Below, piece by piece: positions 34,673 to 45,025 of a DNA stretch of 64,000 nucleotides. Every line of letters begins with the position of its first letter. The stretch's first letter is position 1. The position numbers and the translations under genes were made by a program. The DNA comes from Flavobacteriales bacterium (GTDB lineage: Bacteria; Bacteroidota; Bacteroidia; Flavobacteriales_F; PHOS-HE28), in NCBI GenBank assembly GCA_016703105.1, contig JADJCS010000002.1:186001-250000 (forward strand), written 5' to 3'. The notes beneath the pieces were generated by a model. That model did not search any database. It was not told the origin of the DNA and saw only the letters and a list, made by a program, of their open reading frames with translations.

Positions 34673-36202
34673 TCAGTGCTGTACGACGAAGCGCACTGCG
34701 CCACCATCGATTGTTCGTAGGAGATAGGTCCCGTTCGTGAAGCCAGAAACATCGAGCCCGCTGCTGGCATCGTTCAGCGTACCGCTCATGATCGTTCGAC
34801 CGGAAACGTCATGGATGTCGAATCCGAGATCGGGCGGGTGGTGCGCTGATATCGGCACGATAAGATGGTCGGTGGCGGGCACAGGGAATGGTTGGATCAC
34901 CCTTGCCTCCGAAACATCAGCAAGTCCCGTACTGAGGTCGTCGATGTAGCGCGTCACGGTCATCGACCCATACCCGAGCACATAGAGCGCGCTGTCCTTT
35001 CCGAGCACACAAGCCACGCCTTCGTACCCGAAATAGGGATCGGTATGTACCCACTCCTGTACACCATTGCTGTACTTCAAGGTCACATACTGCCGGTATT
35101 GGCCTTGGTAGAGGGGGCCACCTTTCCCGGTCACGTACACATCTCCGTTGTCCCTTGCGGCTACCCAGCCCGGTATCTCATCGTTGGAGAGCATCGCGTT
35201 GTAGGTCGCGTTCCACAGCATTGAGCCGCTCAGGTCCGTCTGGAAGGTCGTCCAATCCATATAGCCGCCGGCTTGCGGAACGGTCCACCCGATCACGGTG
35301 ATGCGTCCGTTCACCAGTGTCATGCGCGACGGCTGGTCCGTGCCATTGAAGTCGTACACGAACTGCGTCGTGGAATCACCGGCCGCATCGAACTGCTTGA
35401 TCACTACGTCGCGCCCGCTGAGCGGCGCGATGAGATCCGGAAAGGAAGTGAGAACGTAGGTGTTCAACGCATCGTCCACTTCGACATCTTGCGCACCGTA
35501 GCCTGCGACCAGATGGCTCCAGAGGAAATTGCCGGATGTATCCCACGAAGCCACCGCGCCATGCACAGCGCCGATACCAGTTCCTACAAGTACTAGACGA
35601 TCATCCTTCAGTCGCATGGAGGTGAGGTTGATGGCGATCGGTGAAGTCTCCATCACATGAAAGGTCTCGTTCCCGTTGGGGTCGTACTTGATCAGGTGGA
35701 ATCCACTCGGCTGCAATCCGGCCACGGCCAGGTACAGATCTCCGTTCGCATCCGCGGCGCAGCGTGTGTGTACCCCGAAGATGAACGCAGGCCCTATCGT
35801 ACGTCGCCAATGCAAGTTCCCAAGCTGGTCGTACTTCAACACGATGACCGAATCGGTATAGATGTCGGTGGTGCCGGTGTACATATTGCCGGTCACGTAG
35901 ATGTCGTTCGTGCTGGAGGTCGTCACCCAGGTTGGTGTCTCCCACAACCACTGTATGCCCGTGGAATCCACTCGTTCCCACAACAGGATCCCGTCCTTGT
36001 CGTACTTCTGGGTGAAGATGTGTGCCGCACCAAAATAGCTGGGGCGGGTGCCCACCACCACCACGTTGTCCGATGTGTCACGCGCGGCCATCACACCGTT
36101 CTTGTAGGTGTCCGCTGCTGGATGCGACCAGTCAATGGTGTACTGCGCGTGAAGAGCTTGGGCGAGCAGGAGGGCAGAAATAAGCCCGAATGAGTTGCGC
36201 AT
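34673..36202 (-). CDS. SBBP beta-propeller surface protein with T9SS type A sorting domain
   Basis: The 509-residue protein begins MRNSFGLISALLLAQALHAQ (signal peptide). Propeller repeats follow: DTSDNVVVVGTR, TSSTNDIYVTGNMYTG, DANGDLYLAVAG, DNGDVYVTGKG. The T9SS C-terminal domain starts near 430 (VIQPFPVPATDHLIVPI) and ends RFVVQH. The open frame continues to 36538, but that part is a remnant of another SBBP gene and the signal peptide at 36202 marks the real start. It lies 9 bases before the beta-helix gene. Confidence 0.88.
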   Translation of the reverse strand: MRNSFGLISALLLAQALHAQYTIDWSHPAADTYKNGVMAARDTSDNVVVVGTRPSYFGAAHIFTQKYDKDGILLWERVDSTGIQWLWETPTWVTTSSTNDIYVTGNMYTGTTDIYTDSVIVLKYDQLGNLHWRRTIGPAFIFGVHTRCAADANGDLYLAVAGLQPSGFHLIKYDPNGNETFHVMETSPIAINLTSMRLKDDRLVLVGTGIGAVHGAVASWDTSGNFLWSHLVAGYGAQDVEVDDALNTYVLTSFPDLIAPLSGRDVVIKQFDAAGDSTTQFVYDFNGTDQPSRMTLVNGRITVIGWTVPQAGGYMDWTTFQTDLSGSMLWNATYNAMLSNDEIPGWVAARDNGDVYVTGKGGPLYQGQYRQYVTLKYSNGVQEWVHTDPYFGYEGVACVLGKDSALYVLGYGSMTVTRYIDDLSTGLADVSEARVIQPFPVPATDHLIVPISAHHPPDLGFDIHDVSGRTIMSGTLNDASSGLDVSGFTNGTYLLRTIDGGAVRFVVQH

Positions 36203-36609
36203 GCGGAGCGGATGGGTTGTGATAAACCTAGGGGGGGCGGGTCCTACTGACCCTGTCAAAGGCGATGTGACCGGATGAACGGGTGACGAAGCAGGCTTCC
36301 CCCCGGCCAGCGAAGCACTTTGGAGCAGCGCGCCGTTCGGGTCGTACTTCGCAACGAAGCCATCGTATGGTCCTGTGGACGGAATGTTCATGGTGCCGGA
36401 TCTAGGGCTGAAATCGCACGTCCCGTCGAAGTTGCCGACCAGGATGGTGTTGCCTTGGCTGTCCAAAGCCATATCACCGACGCGATCCCAAGCCGTGCCT
36501 TTTGATGTCGGCGATATAGGCGGGCTGGGCACTTGCATCGGTCCAACCCCGCGACGTTGTCATTTCGAAGACGAAGAGCCTTGTATTCATGGATCTGGGT
36601 TCAAGTGGG
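36203..36609 (-). pseudogene. SBBP repeat fragment
   Basis: The region encodes a single SBBP-like repeat pair (GTAWDRVGDMALDSQGN, TILVGNFDGTCDFSP, GPYDGFVAKYDPNG) with no signal peptide upstream and no C-terminal sorting domain. It is in frame with the gene at 36202. It looks like the leftover of a deleted or recombined propeller gene. A short G7 run is at about 36230. Nothing else is visible in this 407-base gap. Confidence 0.6.
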
Positions 36610-39600
36610 TCAACGCAACAGGGTGACATGCCCCGTCACCTTGGAGCGGCCTGTGCCACATTGCGCGTGGTAGCTGAGCGTGTAGATGTAGATATCCTCT
36701 TTGGGTTCAGCGCCATGGTAGGTGCCATCCCATATGGGTAGGTCACTGGAGAAAACCTCCTCCCCCCATCGGTTGAGGATGCGCAAGCTGATCTCTTCCG
36801 CCGCACCCACAGCAGCGAACACATCGTTGATGCCATCGCCGTTGGGCGTGAAGGCGTTCGGTACGTAGAGGCCGTCGTTCGCATCCACATACATGACCTC
36901 GATCGCTCCGGCGAACGGACAACCATCCGTAGAGTTCCCGGCGTAGGTGTAGGTTCCGCTCTCGTTCAATACGACCGTCGCGGAGGTCGATCCATTCCAC
37001 CAGACAATGTCCTGTGATCCCGGTGGCAAGGAGAGGGCGATGCTTTCCCCAGGGCAGAGGGGATCGGGGTCCGGAACGGACGGTAGTGTGGCCTCGGCCA
37101 CTGTGATCGTGTCCGTGCCCAAGCAACCGTTCAGCGAAACATCCACCCACCAAAGGCCGGGACCTACTTCAATGCTCGACGCGTTGGCGCCAGAACTCCA
37201 GACATAGGTCGCTCCGACCGGACCCGCTGTAAGCAGGACCTCCGTTCCGGGGCACGCTACCGTATCCGGACCGAGATCCACGGCGAGCCCTGAACCTACC
37301 TGCACTTGCTCAGTGGCCTGGTCGGTGCCCCCGCATAACGTATCCGTGGCAGTGAGCGTGATGGTATATGATCCGGCGTTCGGATAGGTGTGCGTCGTGA
37401 GCATACCGGTCCCAGCTGTCCCATCGCCCAGGCTCCATTCCACGAGCAGGTTATCCCCCGTGGCGCTCGCTGTGATGGCTACGCTCAGGTCCGTGCAGGT
37501 TCCAGCGGGAACCGCGCTCAGTGTAACGGTGACACCACCGGCACCACCAATCACCACTTCTTGCTGTACGGTATCGCTCGGCACGCACGCGTTCGGGTCC
37601 ATGGCGATCAATGTCACCGTGTAGGTACCTGGTTGCGTGTAGGTATGCGTGGGTTCGAAGAGGGCGCTTGTAGCGGTGTTGTCGCCGAAGTCCCAGGTCC
37701 ACGATGTACCTCCACCGGTGTTGTCGAAAGTGAATTCGGTCGGCGCGCACGGAGCGGACGCCGTAGCCGTGAATTGCGCGGACAGGCCATTGCCCGCTGT
37801 TCCAAGCTCCATCTTGAACACGACCACGTCATAGCTGGTGGCGGGCGTAGTGCTCCATGCGTTCGGCGTGGTGGCATAGGTGCCGGGCCATCCGTCCTCA
37901 CATCCGGCTTGGTAGAGAATGCCTTCTGGCGTGAAGCGGCTCATGCCTGCATCCAGATGCTCGCCTTGCAGACCGAAGTTCGTTCCGAAGAGATGTGCTG
38001 ATACGTCCACATCATACAGGCCGACATAGAAGCCACCGGGGTCGGTCTGGAGGGCATCCGCAGTGAGCGGCCCATCGGGGTAGTAGCCGGAGATGTACAC
38101 CTTCCCGCAGGCATCCACCAAGAAGGAGTTCGGTGACATTCCTTCCGCGACGCGGGTCATCAGGTCCAAGCTGTTCAAGTCCGGCGAGAACCGCGCGATC
38201 AGTATGCTTCCCGTTGCTGTGGAGAATGTTCCGGCAGGTTGCACGGTGATCGGTGAGGGATGTTGCCCAAGGACATAGATCCTTCCTTGCGGATCGATAT
38301 CAACACGTTGCAACAGATCGAAGTCGGCGCCGCCCAAGTAGGTCGCACCCGCGATCGCGGTGCCATCGTTCACCAAATGCGCAATGAATCCGTCGTGCGA
38401 TCCCGCGAAGGAGGGTTGGTAACCCGTTCCGCCGAAGGGCATTCCATTGTCCGCCGCGCTTCCCACCACATAGACACCACCGGTGCCATCCAGGTGCAAG
38501 CCACTTGCTACATCATGATAGATGCCGCCCATGCGGGTGCTCCAAAGCAATGCGCTCGCATCGTAGTTCAATTTGAACACCACCGCGTCCTGCATGCCAC
38601 CATCAACGGTCTGCACAGCGTTCGGGCTTACCGGAAAATCAGGAGAGCTGGAGGTATTGCACACGTAGATATCGCCTGCCGCATCCAGGATCACCTCACC
38701 CATGACGTGATCGCCCAGGTTCGCCTGTAAGCCGTTCCACCCATCATCATCGACGCCGCCCACGTATGTGCTGCCGATCAACGTGCTGCCATCGGGGCTC
38801 AAGCGGCTCACTACAATATCCCGGTAGATGAAGCCACCGCCCCACGAATCATCGAACGCGTTCGGTGTGCAGGGGTAGTTGTCCGAATTGCTTGTTCCCA
38901 TGATCACGAGCGTGCCGTCCGTGTCCTCGATCATGCTCGCGGGCGTATCGTTGCCATTGCCACCGAGGTAAGTGGCCCACAGGCGGTTCGAGCCGTCAGC
39001 GTTCAGCTTGCTGATGGCGATGCTGTATGGTCCGCCGGGGAAGTTGAGTTGGAACGCGCCCGGGGTGGTGGGATAACCTTGATCGAAGCAATGCGCACCG
39101 GTGAAAATGGAGCCGTCGGCACTGTAGGTGGCGCTGCCCCCGTAGTTCTCCGTCAAGCCCAGATCGCCGGTGCCGGAGTAGGTGGCGGCGAGCACTACGG
39201 GATCGATCACGATCGCGCGTTGTGCGTCCACCGGACCGTCGAAAATGAAGCCGACCGTGTTGCCGTTGAGTACATATCGGCATGGTATTGTCTCCCGCGT
39301 CCCATCGGCGTAAAAGGCTACCGGTGCGGCTTCTGTGATATTCCCGACCGAGGTCCCGATGATCAAGGAGCCTGTCGCATCGATGCGCATGGCATCGGGT
39401 CCGCTGTATGCGAAGCGGATCAACTCCACATCCAGTGATCGCTCCAGCAACAGGTCGTATTTGAAGGAAGCTCCCTCGATGCGCATCACCAGGTCGACGC
39501 CGGGCCAGAGGTCCGCGTTGAGCGCGCGTGCGAATACCGGCACATGTCCGGCCCACTTCGAAGGATCATTTCCGAGCAAGAAGTTCAGATGCTCCGTTCC

Positions 39601-39936
39601 GCGCTGAACACCCTGCCAACGCGCGTTCGGATCCGCTCCTACAAAATCCACGTGCCACGCGTGGCCCCGCACGGTGAAGGCTTTCATCGCCTCATCGTCC
39701 AAGTGCATGAAGTCATGCAAGCGGTGCGATGCATCCGGCTCCATTTGCGACCAGGTGATGCCGCTCGCTTCAAGGTACACGCCGAGCATGCTGCCTGCGC
39801 GGTACTGCACGGCGGTCGGCCACTGGCCGTCGTTGCGCACGAAAACACCGCGTTCCGGCGCGCCGCCCACGCTGCGCGCGACCGACAATATCACCGTGGT
39901 GATCAGTAGGGCGGTTCTGTGCATTGAAGCGGACAT
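36610..39936 (-). CDS. Giant SBBP/PKD surface protein with DUF7948-like N-terminus and T9SS type B domain
   Basis: The 1108-residue protein starts MSASMHRTALLITTVILSVARS; the second Met at 39924 would also give a signal peptide. After it comes the domain FVRNDGQWPTAVQYRAGSM, as in DUF7948 proteins, then SBBP repeats with DTDGTLVIMGTSNSDNY, DAAGDIYVCNTSSSPDFP and DPQGRIYVLG. Next are two PKD domains (TWDFGDNTATSALFEPTHTY; EWSLGDGTAGTG). The type B T9SS tail is YVPNAFTPNGDGIND, ILNRWGEEVF, EDIYIYTLSY. It lies 15 bases after the previous gene of the run. Confidence 0.92.
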   Translation of the reverse strand: MSASMHRTALLITTVILSVARSVGGAPERGVFVRNDGQWPTAVQYRAGSMLGVYLEASGITWSQMEPDASHRLHDFMHLDDEAMKAFTVRGHAWHVDFVGADPNARWQGVQRGTEHLNFLLGNDPSKWAGHVPVFARALNADLWPGVDLVMRIEGASFKYDLLLERSLDVELIRFAYSGPDAMRIDATGSLIIGTSVGNITEAAPVAFYADGTRETIPCRYVLNGNTVGFIFDGPVDAQRAIVIDPVVLAATYSGTGDLGLTENYGGSATYSADGSIFTGAHCFDQGYPTTPGAFQLNFPGGPYSIAISKLNADGSNRLWATYLGGNGNDTPASMIEDTDGTLVIMGTSNSDNYPCTPNAFDDSWGGGFIYRDIVVSRLSPDGSTLIGSTYVGGVDDDGWNGLQANLGDHVMGEVILDAAGDIYVCNTSSSPDFPVSPNAVQTVDGGMQDAVVFKLNYDASALLWSTRMGGIYHDVASGLHLDGTGGVYVVGSAADNGMPFGGTGYQPSFAGSHDGFIAHLVNDGTAIAGATYLGGADFDLLQRVDIDPQGRIYVLGQHPSPITVQPAGTFSTATGSILIARFSPDLNSLDLMTRVAEGMSPNSFLVDACGKVYISGYYPDGPLTADALQTDPGGFYVGLYDVDVSAHLFGTNFGLQGEHLDAGMSRFTPEGILYQAGCEDGWPGTYATTPNAWSTTPATSYDVVVFKMELGTAGNGLSAQFTATASAPCAPTEFTFDNTGGGTSWTWDFGDNTATSALFEPTHTYTQPGTYTVTLIAMDPNACVPSDTVQQEVVIGGAGGVTVTLSAVPAGTCTDLSVAITASATGDNLLVEWSLGDGTAGTGMLTTHTYPNAGSYTITLTATDTLCGGTDQATEQVQVGSGLAVDLGPDTVACPGTEVLLTAGPVGATYVWSSGANASSIEVGPGLWWVDVSLNGCLGTDTITVAEATLPSVPDPDPLCPGESIALSLPPGSQDIVWWNGSTSATVVLNESGTYTYAGNSTDGCPFAGAIEVMYVDANDGLYVPNAFTPNGDGINDVFAAVGAAEEISLRILNRWGEEVFSSDLPIWDGTYHGAEPKEDIYIYTLSYHAQCGTGRSKVTGHVTLLR

Positions 39937-39951
39937 GATGTCAATGAGCGC

Positions 39952-41616
39952 TCAATGGTCCACCACCAAACGTGCCGTGCTGACCATCGACCCGGTTCGA
40001 GCGCGCAGGTGGTACACACCGCTGGGCCAAGTGCTCACATCCATCATCCCGGAACTGAGGACCTGGGGCATTCGTTGCCCGTGGGCGTTGTATATGCTGA
40101 TGTCCGTTCCAGCGGGGACCCCACCGATCTTTACCCGGTCGTGCGCCGGGTTAGGCAGCAAGAACAGTGCGCCCGCGCTGAACTCCCTCACTTCGGTGCT
40201 GAGTTGGTTGAACGTGTCGTTCAACTTCGCGAGGAACAGGTTCGGATCCGCGCAGCAGGACACGAAATTCCAATTGAGCCAAGACGACGACCCCCAAGTT
40301 GAACCGGTGAGGAAGAACGTGCTGTCATTGGCGAGCGCCAGGCCGAACCCCACATCATCCGATCCGCCGCCCATGCGCTCAGCATAGATGATCTGCCCGT
40401 TCGCATCGTAGCGCGCGATGAAGCAGTGCGCGCTCTGGCTGACGATATCGACTTGGATCCCGTCGAACTCCGCGTAGGGGATGTTCCCCCCGAGCAGCCC
40501 GGTGATCACCGTGTTGCCCTGCCCATCGGCGATGATGTCGAAGGCCTCGTCGTTCTGTTCGCTTCCGCCGCGCCGCAACCATTGCACGACGCCGTTGGGG
40601 TCCAGTTTCGCGGTGAAGACCTCATCGTCGTAGAACGTATGGCCGATGAAGGTGTGCGCGCCGAAGGTCACCGTATCGCCGCTGCATTCCCCCGTGATGT
40701 AGTTGTTCTCAGCCGCGTCGATCGCCAGGCCTTCGAGCCAAGAACCATAGGTGGTGTTGTTTCCACCGCCCGCTGTGATCCACTGGGCGGTCAGCGCATC
40801 GTCGAGTTTCAGGATGAAGGTGCTGGATGTGGGCGCGTTTACGCTGGAACCGTCCAACTGCAATTCCCCCCAGAAGCCACCACCTACGTAGATGTTCCCG
40901 GTGATCGGCGCGACCTCCACGGCCGTTGCCTGTTGGCTGTTGGCGCTGTCGGCGAGTTGCACCAGGTCGGTGAGCGTTCCATCGGGCAGGTAGCGGGCAA
41001 GCACGCCCTTGTTCGCGTTCGAGATGATCGTCTGTCCGTCGAACACGTTGGTGCCATCCGCGGAACCCACGGCCACGATGCGCCCCTGGTCGTCGATGTC
41101 GAGGTCGTTGAAGCGCGCGCCATAAGGTGCGCCCCCGCCGTGGCGCATCCATTGGAAATTCCCGTTCAAGTCGTACTTCACCAGGAAGGCATGCAGGCTG
41201 TTGCCGTTGTAGGTGAACGAATCGGTGCCGAAGTACACCGTGGGGTTCGCGAACTGCGTGCGCATCAGACCGCAGGCATACACCGCATTGTCGGCAGTGG
41301 AGACTTTCACTGCGGTCTCCTGGATGTCCACGAAGCCCGGACCACCGAAGGTGCGCACCCATTGCACGGCGCCTGCCATGTCGTACTTCGCTACGCAGCC
41401 ATCCTGGTGCGCATTCACAGGAAGACCGGAGAATTGGCTGTCGATGGAAAGGTGGCCGAGCACGTAGGAGTTGCCGTCCGTATCCACATCCACGGCATCG
41501 CCCCGCTCGTGAGCGGAGAACGGTGTGGAGCCGGCATCGCGCATCCATGCGATGGATTGGGCGTTCGACCGTGTGATGAGCAGGGGAACTATGAGTGCGA
41601 GGAGAGTGGGTCTCAT
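39952..41616 (-). CDS. SBBP beta-propeller surface protein with T9SS type A sorting domain
   Basis: The 554-residue protein starts MRPTLLALIVPLLITRSNAQ. Its seven or so propeller repeats include DTDGNSYVLGHLS, DDQGRIVAVGSADG, GNIYVGGGFWG and ENNYITGECSGD. The tail (about 475-554) has LLPNPAHDRVKIGG and ends STARLVVDH. The longer open frame to 41841 overlaps the next gene and has no signal peptide, so it is rejected. It begins 4 bases after the neighbouring gene's stop. Confidence 0.9.
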   Translation of the reverse strand: MRPTLLALIVPLLITRSNAQSIAWMRDAGSTPFSAHERGDAVDVDTDGNSYVLGHLSIDSQFSGLPVNAHQDGCVAKYDMAGAVQWVRTFGGPGFVDIQETAVKVSTADNAVYACGLMRTQFANPTVYFGTDSFTYNGNSLHAFLVKYDLNGNFQWMRHGGGAPYGARFNDLDIDDQGRIVAVGSADGTNVFDGQTIISNANKGVLARYLPDGTLTDLVQLADSANSQQATAVEVAPITGNIYVGGGFWGELQLDGSSVNAPTSSTFILKLDDALTAQWITAGGGNNTTYGSWLEGLAIDAAENNYITGECSGDTVTFGAHTFIGHTFYDDEVFTAKLDPNGVVQWLRRGGSEQNDEAFDIIADGQGNTVITGLLGGNIPYAEFDGIQVDIVSQSAHCFIARYDANGQIIYAERMGGGSDDVGFGLALANDSTFFLTGSTWGSSSWLNWNFVSCCADPNLFLAKLNDTFNQLSTEVREFSAGALFLLPNPAHDRVKIGGVPAGTDISIYNAHGQRMPQVLSSGMMDVSTWPSGVYHLRARTGSMVSTARLVVDH

Positions 41617-41620
41617 GGCT

Positions 41621-43229
41621 TCAATGTTGGACCGTGAACCGCGCGGTGTGGACCGCGCTACCATTATCGGTCCGGACGAAGTAGACGCCTTCGTTCCAAT
41701 GCCCGACATCGATCCCTTGGGGTGACCGGGCGGCGTATACGCGTTCACCCAGTGCGTTGAAGACCTCGATGGATGTGTCGGGATCGATGTGGCTGATGCG
41801 TAGACGCGACGAAACCGGGTTCGGGAACACGATGGGGCCACCCTTCCCCGCAGGATCTTCCTTCATCCCCACCGCGTTCCCGTATTGCACCGTTATGTAC
41901 TTCGAAGCGTTCGCGGCCGAATGGGTCGTTCCACATACGATCACATCACTTGCGGTATTTACACCGATGGCGTTGAAGCGGTCGTTGAAACCTGCCGCGC
42001 CTGCGTAAGGGATGGCCCATGCAAGGCTGCCCGTCATATCGTACTTCACTATAAGACCGTCGGTGGTAAGACCGCCCGGCGCGGTGGAATACCCGGCAAT
42101 GAGAAGATCGTTCTCATGGTCCAGTGTTACCGAAGTGGGCCAGGCACCGAGGCCCGCCGGGCCGGGATAGGCCGCTTCCCAGAGCAAGGAACCGGCATCA
42201 TAGAGTCGGGTCGCGATCGTGTGCCGGAGTTGACCATTGATGAGTTCGAGGCTGTGCCCCACGACGATCACCTGCCCGTTCGAAAGTTCACGCACCGCTA
42301 CCGCCTCATCGTTGCCCGGTCCGCTGCCGTCGTACACGCCGCTCCACAGTTCTGTGCCTGCTGCGCCGCGGGCCCCCACGGCCATGTCCATGTCGCCCGC
42401 GCCTTGGACCGTGCCGCATACGATCACACCGCCAGCGTCCGTGGTGGCGATGCCGATCGCGCGATCGTTCATGCCGGGTGCTTCCAAACTCTTGTCCCAA
42501 AGGCGTGTGCCATCCGCTCCGAAGCGCGCCACGGATAGATCGATGGCCCCGTTCCCGTTCAGGTTCCACCAGTCACCGCCCACGTAGATATTACCGTTCG
42601 GCGAAATGGCCATACAGGTGGCGTGCTCATCCGCACTGCTCACCGCGAAGTCGTTCCCCCAAAGCCGCTCGCCCGAGCTATCCGTCTTCATCACGTATTG
42701 ATCGTAGCCCATGCCGGAGGTGCTGGTGATGTATCCGGTGAGGTAGACGTCCCCTTGATCGTCCACCGCCAGCGCAGCGCCCTCATCGGGCACATCGGCT
42801 TGGTCGTACTGCTCATAGTTCTTCTTCCACAGCCGGCCGGACGCGTTGTACTTGATCAGCGCGAAGTCGCCATTGTTGTTGGCCAGGGTGCCGCCAACGT
42901 ACACGTGGCCATCGGGGGGCGATGGCCAGGGCTACACCCTTGTTCTCCGCGGATTGTGATGGTCCGTACGGATGATCGATCCAGAGCTGCGTTCCGTTCG
43001 GTGCATAGCGCACGGTGGTGATGGTGCCTTGAGGAGCGATGTTCGCGCTGGAACCGGTCACATAGATGCTGTTGTCGGGAGCCACCACCAGGCCCCGGGC
43101 CTCGTCGATGCCGGGCAGGCTGCCGTCCACGAAGGCTTCCCATGCCAGCGGGGGCGCTTGAGCGAACGCGGTGCTCGTGGTGAGTAGACCGATAACGAGC
43201 GCATGCGATGCGGGTCGAAGTGACGCCAT
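41621..43229 (-). pseudogene. SBBP surface protein gene with a one-base frameshift
   Basis: The 5' part starts MASLRPASHALVIGLLTTSTAFAQ and reads to GVALAIAP. One extra base at a G6 run (42914-42919) then shifts it, and in the next frame it continues DGHVYVGGTLANNNGDFALIKYN to the T9SS type A tail (IVFPNPVSSRLRI, ending TARFTVQH). Removing one G restores a protein of about 535 residues with SBBP repeats. It could be a read error, a phase-variable tract or a real mutation. Confidence 0.87.
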
Positions 43230-43232
43230 GGT

Positions 43233-44861
43233 TCAGTGGGTATTGTGAAGTATGGTAAGATGACCGGTGAGCGGTTCCACGAGCCCATCGGCCACCACCT
43301 CGTAGAAGTAGGTGCCATCGCTCACATCCTGGCCATCCCAACTATTGCGGTAATCACTGGCCTCGTAGACGATCTGCCCCCAACGGTTGAAGATGCGGAC
43401 CGTGTTGGTGAGGTGTTCGATCCCGGTGATCTCGAACCGATCGTTCGCGCCGTCACCGTTCGGACTGAAGACGTTCGGCACAATGATGCCGCACGGTGCT
43501 ATCACAGCGATCGCGACGCTGCCCGTATTGCCACAGGCATCGGTTATGGTCACTTCATAGAGGGCGGCTTCGTCCAGCACGCTGATGGTCGGCATGGTGG
43601 AACCGGTGCTCCACACGTACTCCAGTGGTCCGGAACCACCGGTCACCGTCGCTTGCAATGTGAGCGAACTACCGCTGCATTCGGAGATCACATCTTCGGC
43701 CGACACTAGGAGCGGCTCGGCGTCCACGATCTGGAGTACGGCGCAGGCGGTATCACCGCTGCAGGATCCCTGGAGCACCACGCAAACCACCAGATCCTCG
43801 GTGTCCTCCGCTTCCTGGTCACCGGTGATGCCCAGGCCGATGGTCACCGCGTTCTGACCGTCGGGGATGGTGACCGAGGTCGGAAGTCCGGTCACATCCG
43901 TGCCTGAGCTCGCTGTGCCGCTCGTGGTAAGGGGCAGGACCAGATCCCCGGCGCTCGTGCTTCGCGTGATGGTGACCCAGGCGCTGTCACACCCTTCGGT
44001 GACGCTATCACTACCGCTGGAGGTGGTGAAGGAGACCCCCACGCCACCGGTGGAGGTGAAGGATCCGCCGGTGATGAACACCCCGCTGTCCCAGTTGGGA
44101 TCGCCCACATCGCCGATGGCCATCTTGATGTGGTAGGTCTGTCCGCACTGCACTGCCGCTTCGGCGCGTAAGCCCCGTGTGAACCCATCGAACTGGAAGT
44201 AGTATGGATCGTTGCTGTAGGGCGTGGCGAACCCATCGCCGTTATCCTGGTAGTAGTTCTGGTTCGTGAAGTCGTTGATGGTGTTGACGCTGACATAGGA
44301 GAACGTACCCGGCACCACGGCCAGGTTGATGGCATCGTTCTGGAACGGCCCGAAGATGCCCGGCCCACTGAGAAAGAAACCAAAGGCATCGTTGTAGCCG
44401 GCGTTCACCCATTCCAGGTATTCCTCGGAAGCGAAGGAATAGGCGAACGAGATGGAATCGCCCTGCGGAACAAAGTCGAATTCCAGTATCGCAACGTCCA
44501 TGCACATGTCGTCGGCCACATTGTCCAGGTCCTCATCGCTGGTGAAATTGCCCAACACTTCCACCTGCGCACCGCCATCGTTATTGGGCCCGGCCGCTAC
44601 GGTGATGCCACCCGTACACATCACCAGGCCGCTGTCGATGCCAAGCACACAGTCGCTGCCATTGAAGTAGCCCATCTGTTCCTGGAGCTGGTTGCCCGGG
44701 GCTCCATTGAACTGGACGTTGCTGATCGTTACGCCGGGACCGAGCAGGACATTCTGCACCAGGTCCTGTGGGCTGATGCTTCCATTGGTCACCAGTTGAC
44801 ATTGACCGGCAAGGCCCATCAGGAGCAAGGGAAGGACAACGGATCGAAGGGAGCGTTTCAT
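43233..44861 (-). CDS. Choice-of-anchor L / Calx-beta surface protein with T9SS type B domain
   Basis: The 542-residue protein starts MKRSLRSVVLPLLLMGLAGQC, a signal peptide; the longer frame to 44885 is less likely. A choice-of-anchor L domain (LEFDFVPQGDSISFAYSFASEEYLEWV, NDAFGFFLSGPG, GDVGDPNWDSGVFITGGSF) is followed by a Calx-beta-like domain, an Ig-like domain (LQATVTGGSGPLEYVWSTG) and the type B tail (VPNVFSPNGDGANDRF, RIFNRWGQIVYEASDY). It is the first gene of the minus-strand run and is divergent from 45026. Confidence 0.92.
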   Translation of the reverse strand: MKRSLRSVVLPLLLMGLAGQCQLVTNGSISPQDLVQNVLLGPGVTISNVQFNGAPGNQLQEQMGYFNGSDCVLGIDSGLVMCTGGITVAAGPNNDGGAQVEVLGNFTSDEDLDNVADDMCMDVAILEFDFVPQGDSISFAYSFASEEYLEWVNAGYNDAFGFFLSGPGIFGPFQNDAINLAVVPGTFSYVSVNTINDFTNQNYYQDNGDGFATPYSNDPYYFQFDGFTRGLRAEAAVQCGQTYHIKMAIGDVGDPNWDSGVFITGGSFTSTGGVGVSFTTSSGSDSVTEGCDSAWVTITRSTSAGDLVLPLTTSGTASSGTDVTGLPTSVTIPDGQNAVTIGLGITGDQEAEDTEDLVVCVVLQGSCSGDTACAVLQIVDAEPLLVSAEDVISECSGSSLTLQATVTGGSGPLEYVWSTGSTMPTISVLDEAALYEVTITDACGNTGSVAIAVIAPCGIIVPNVFSPNGDGANDRFEITGIEHLTNTVRIFNRWGQIVYEASDYRNSWDGQDVSDGTYFYEVVADGLVEPLTGHLTILHNTH

Positions 44862-44996
44862 CGTGGGTCGGATCGTCCGGAACAAGGCTATCCACCCGTG
44901 CCGCCATGTCCCTTTTCCAAATGGATGGAACGGGAGGAATGCCCGACGTGATGGATATCATGGCGAACGAACCGACCGTCACATTGAACCCTTCTT

Positions 44997-45004
44997 TACA
45001 TTCG
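44997..45004 (+). promoter_or_regulatory. -7 box TACATTCG before the DUF7948-type gene
   Basis: TACATTCG lies 21 bases before the ATG at 45026, in the 164-base gap between two divergent surface-protein genes. Confidence 0.4.
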
Positions 45005-45025
45005 ATGTCCTCAATTTGCGAACCC

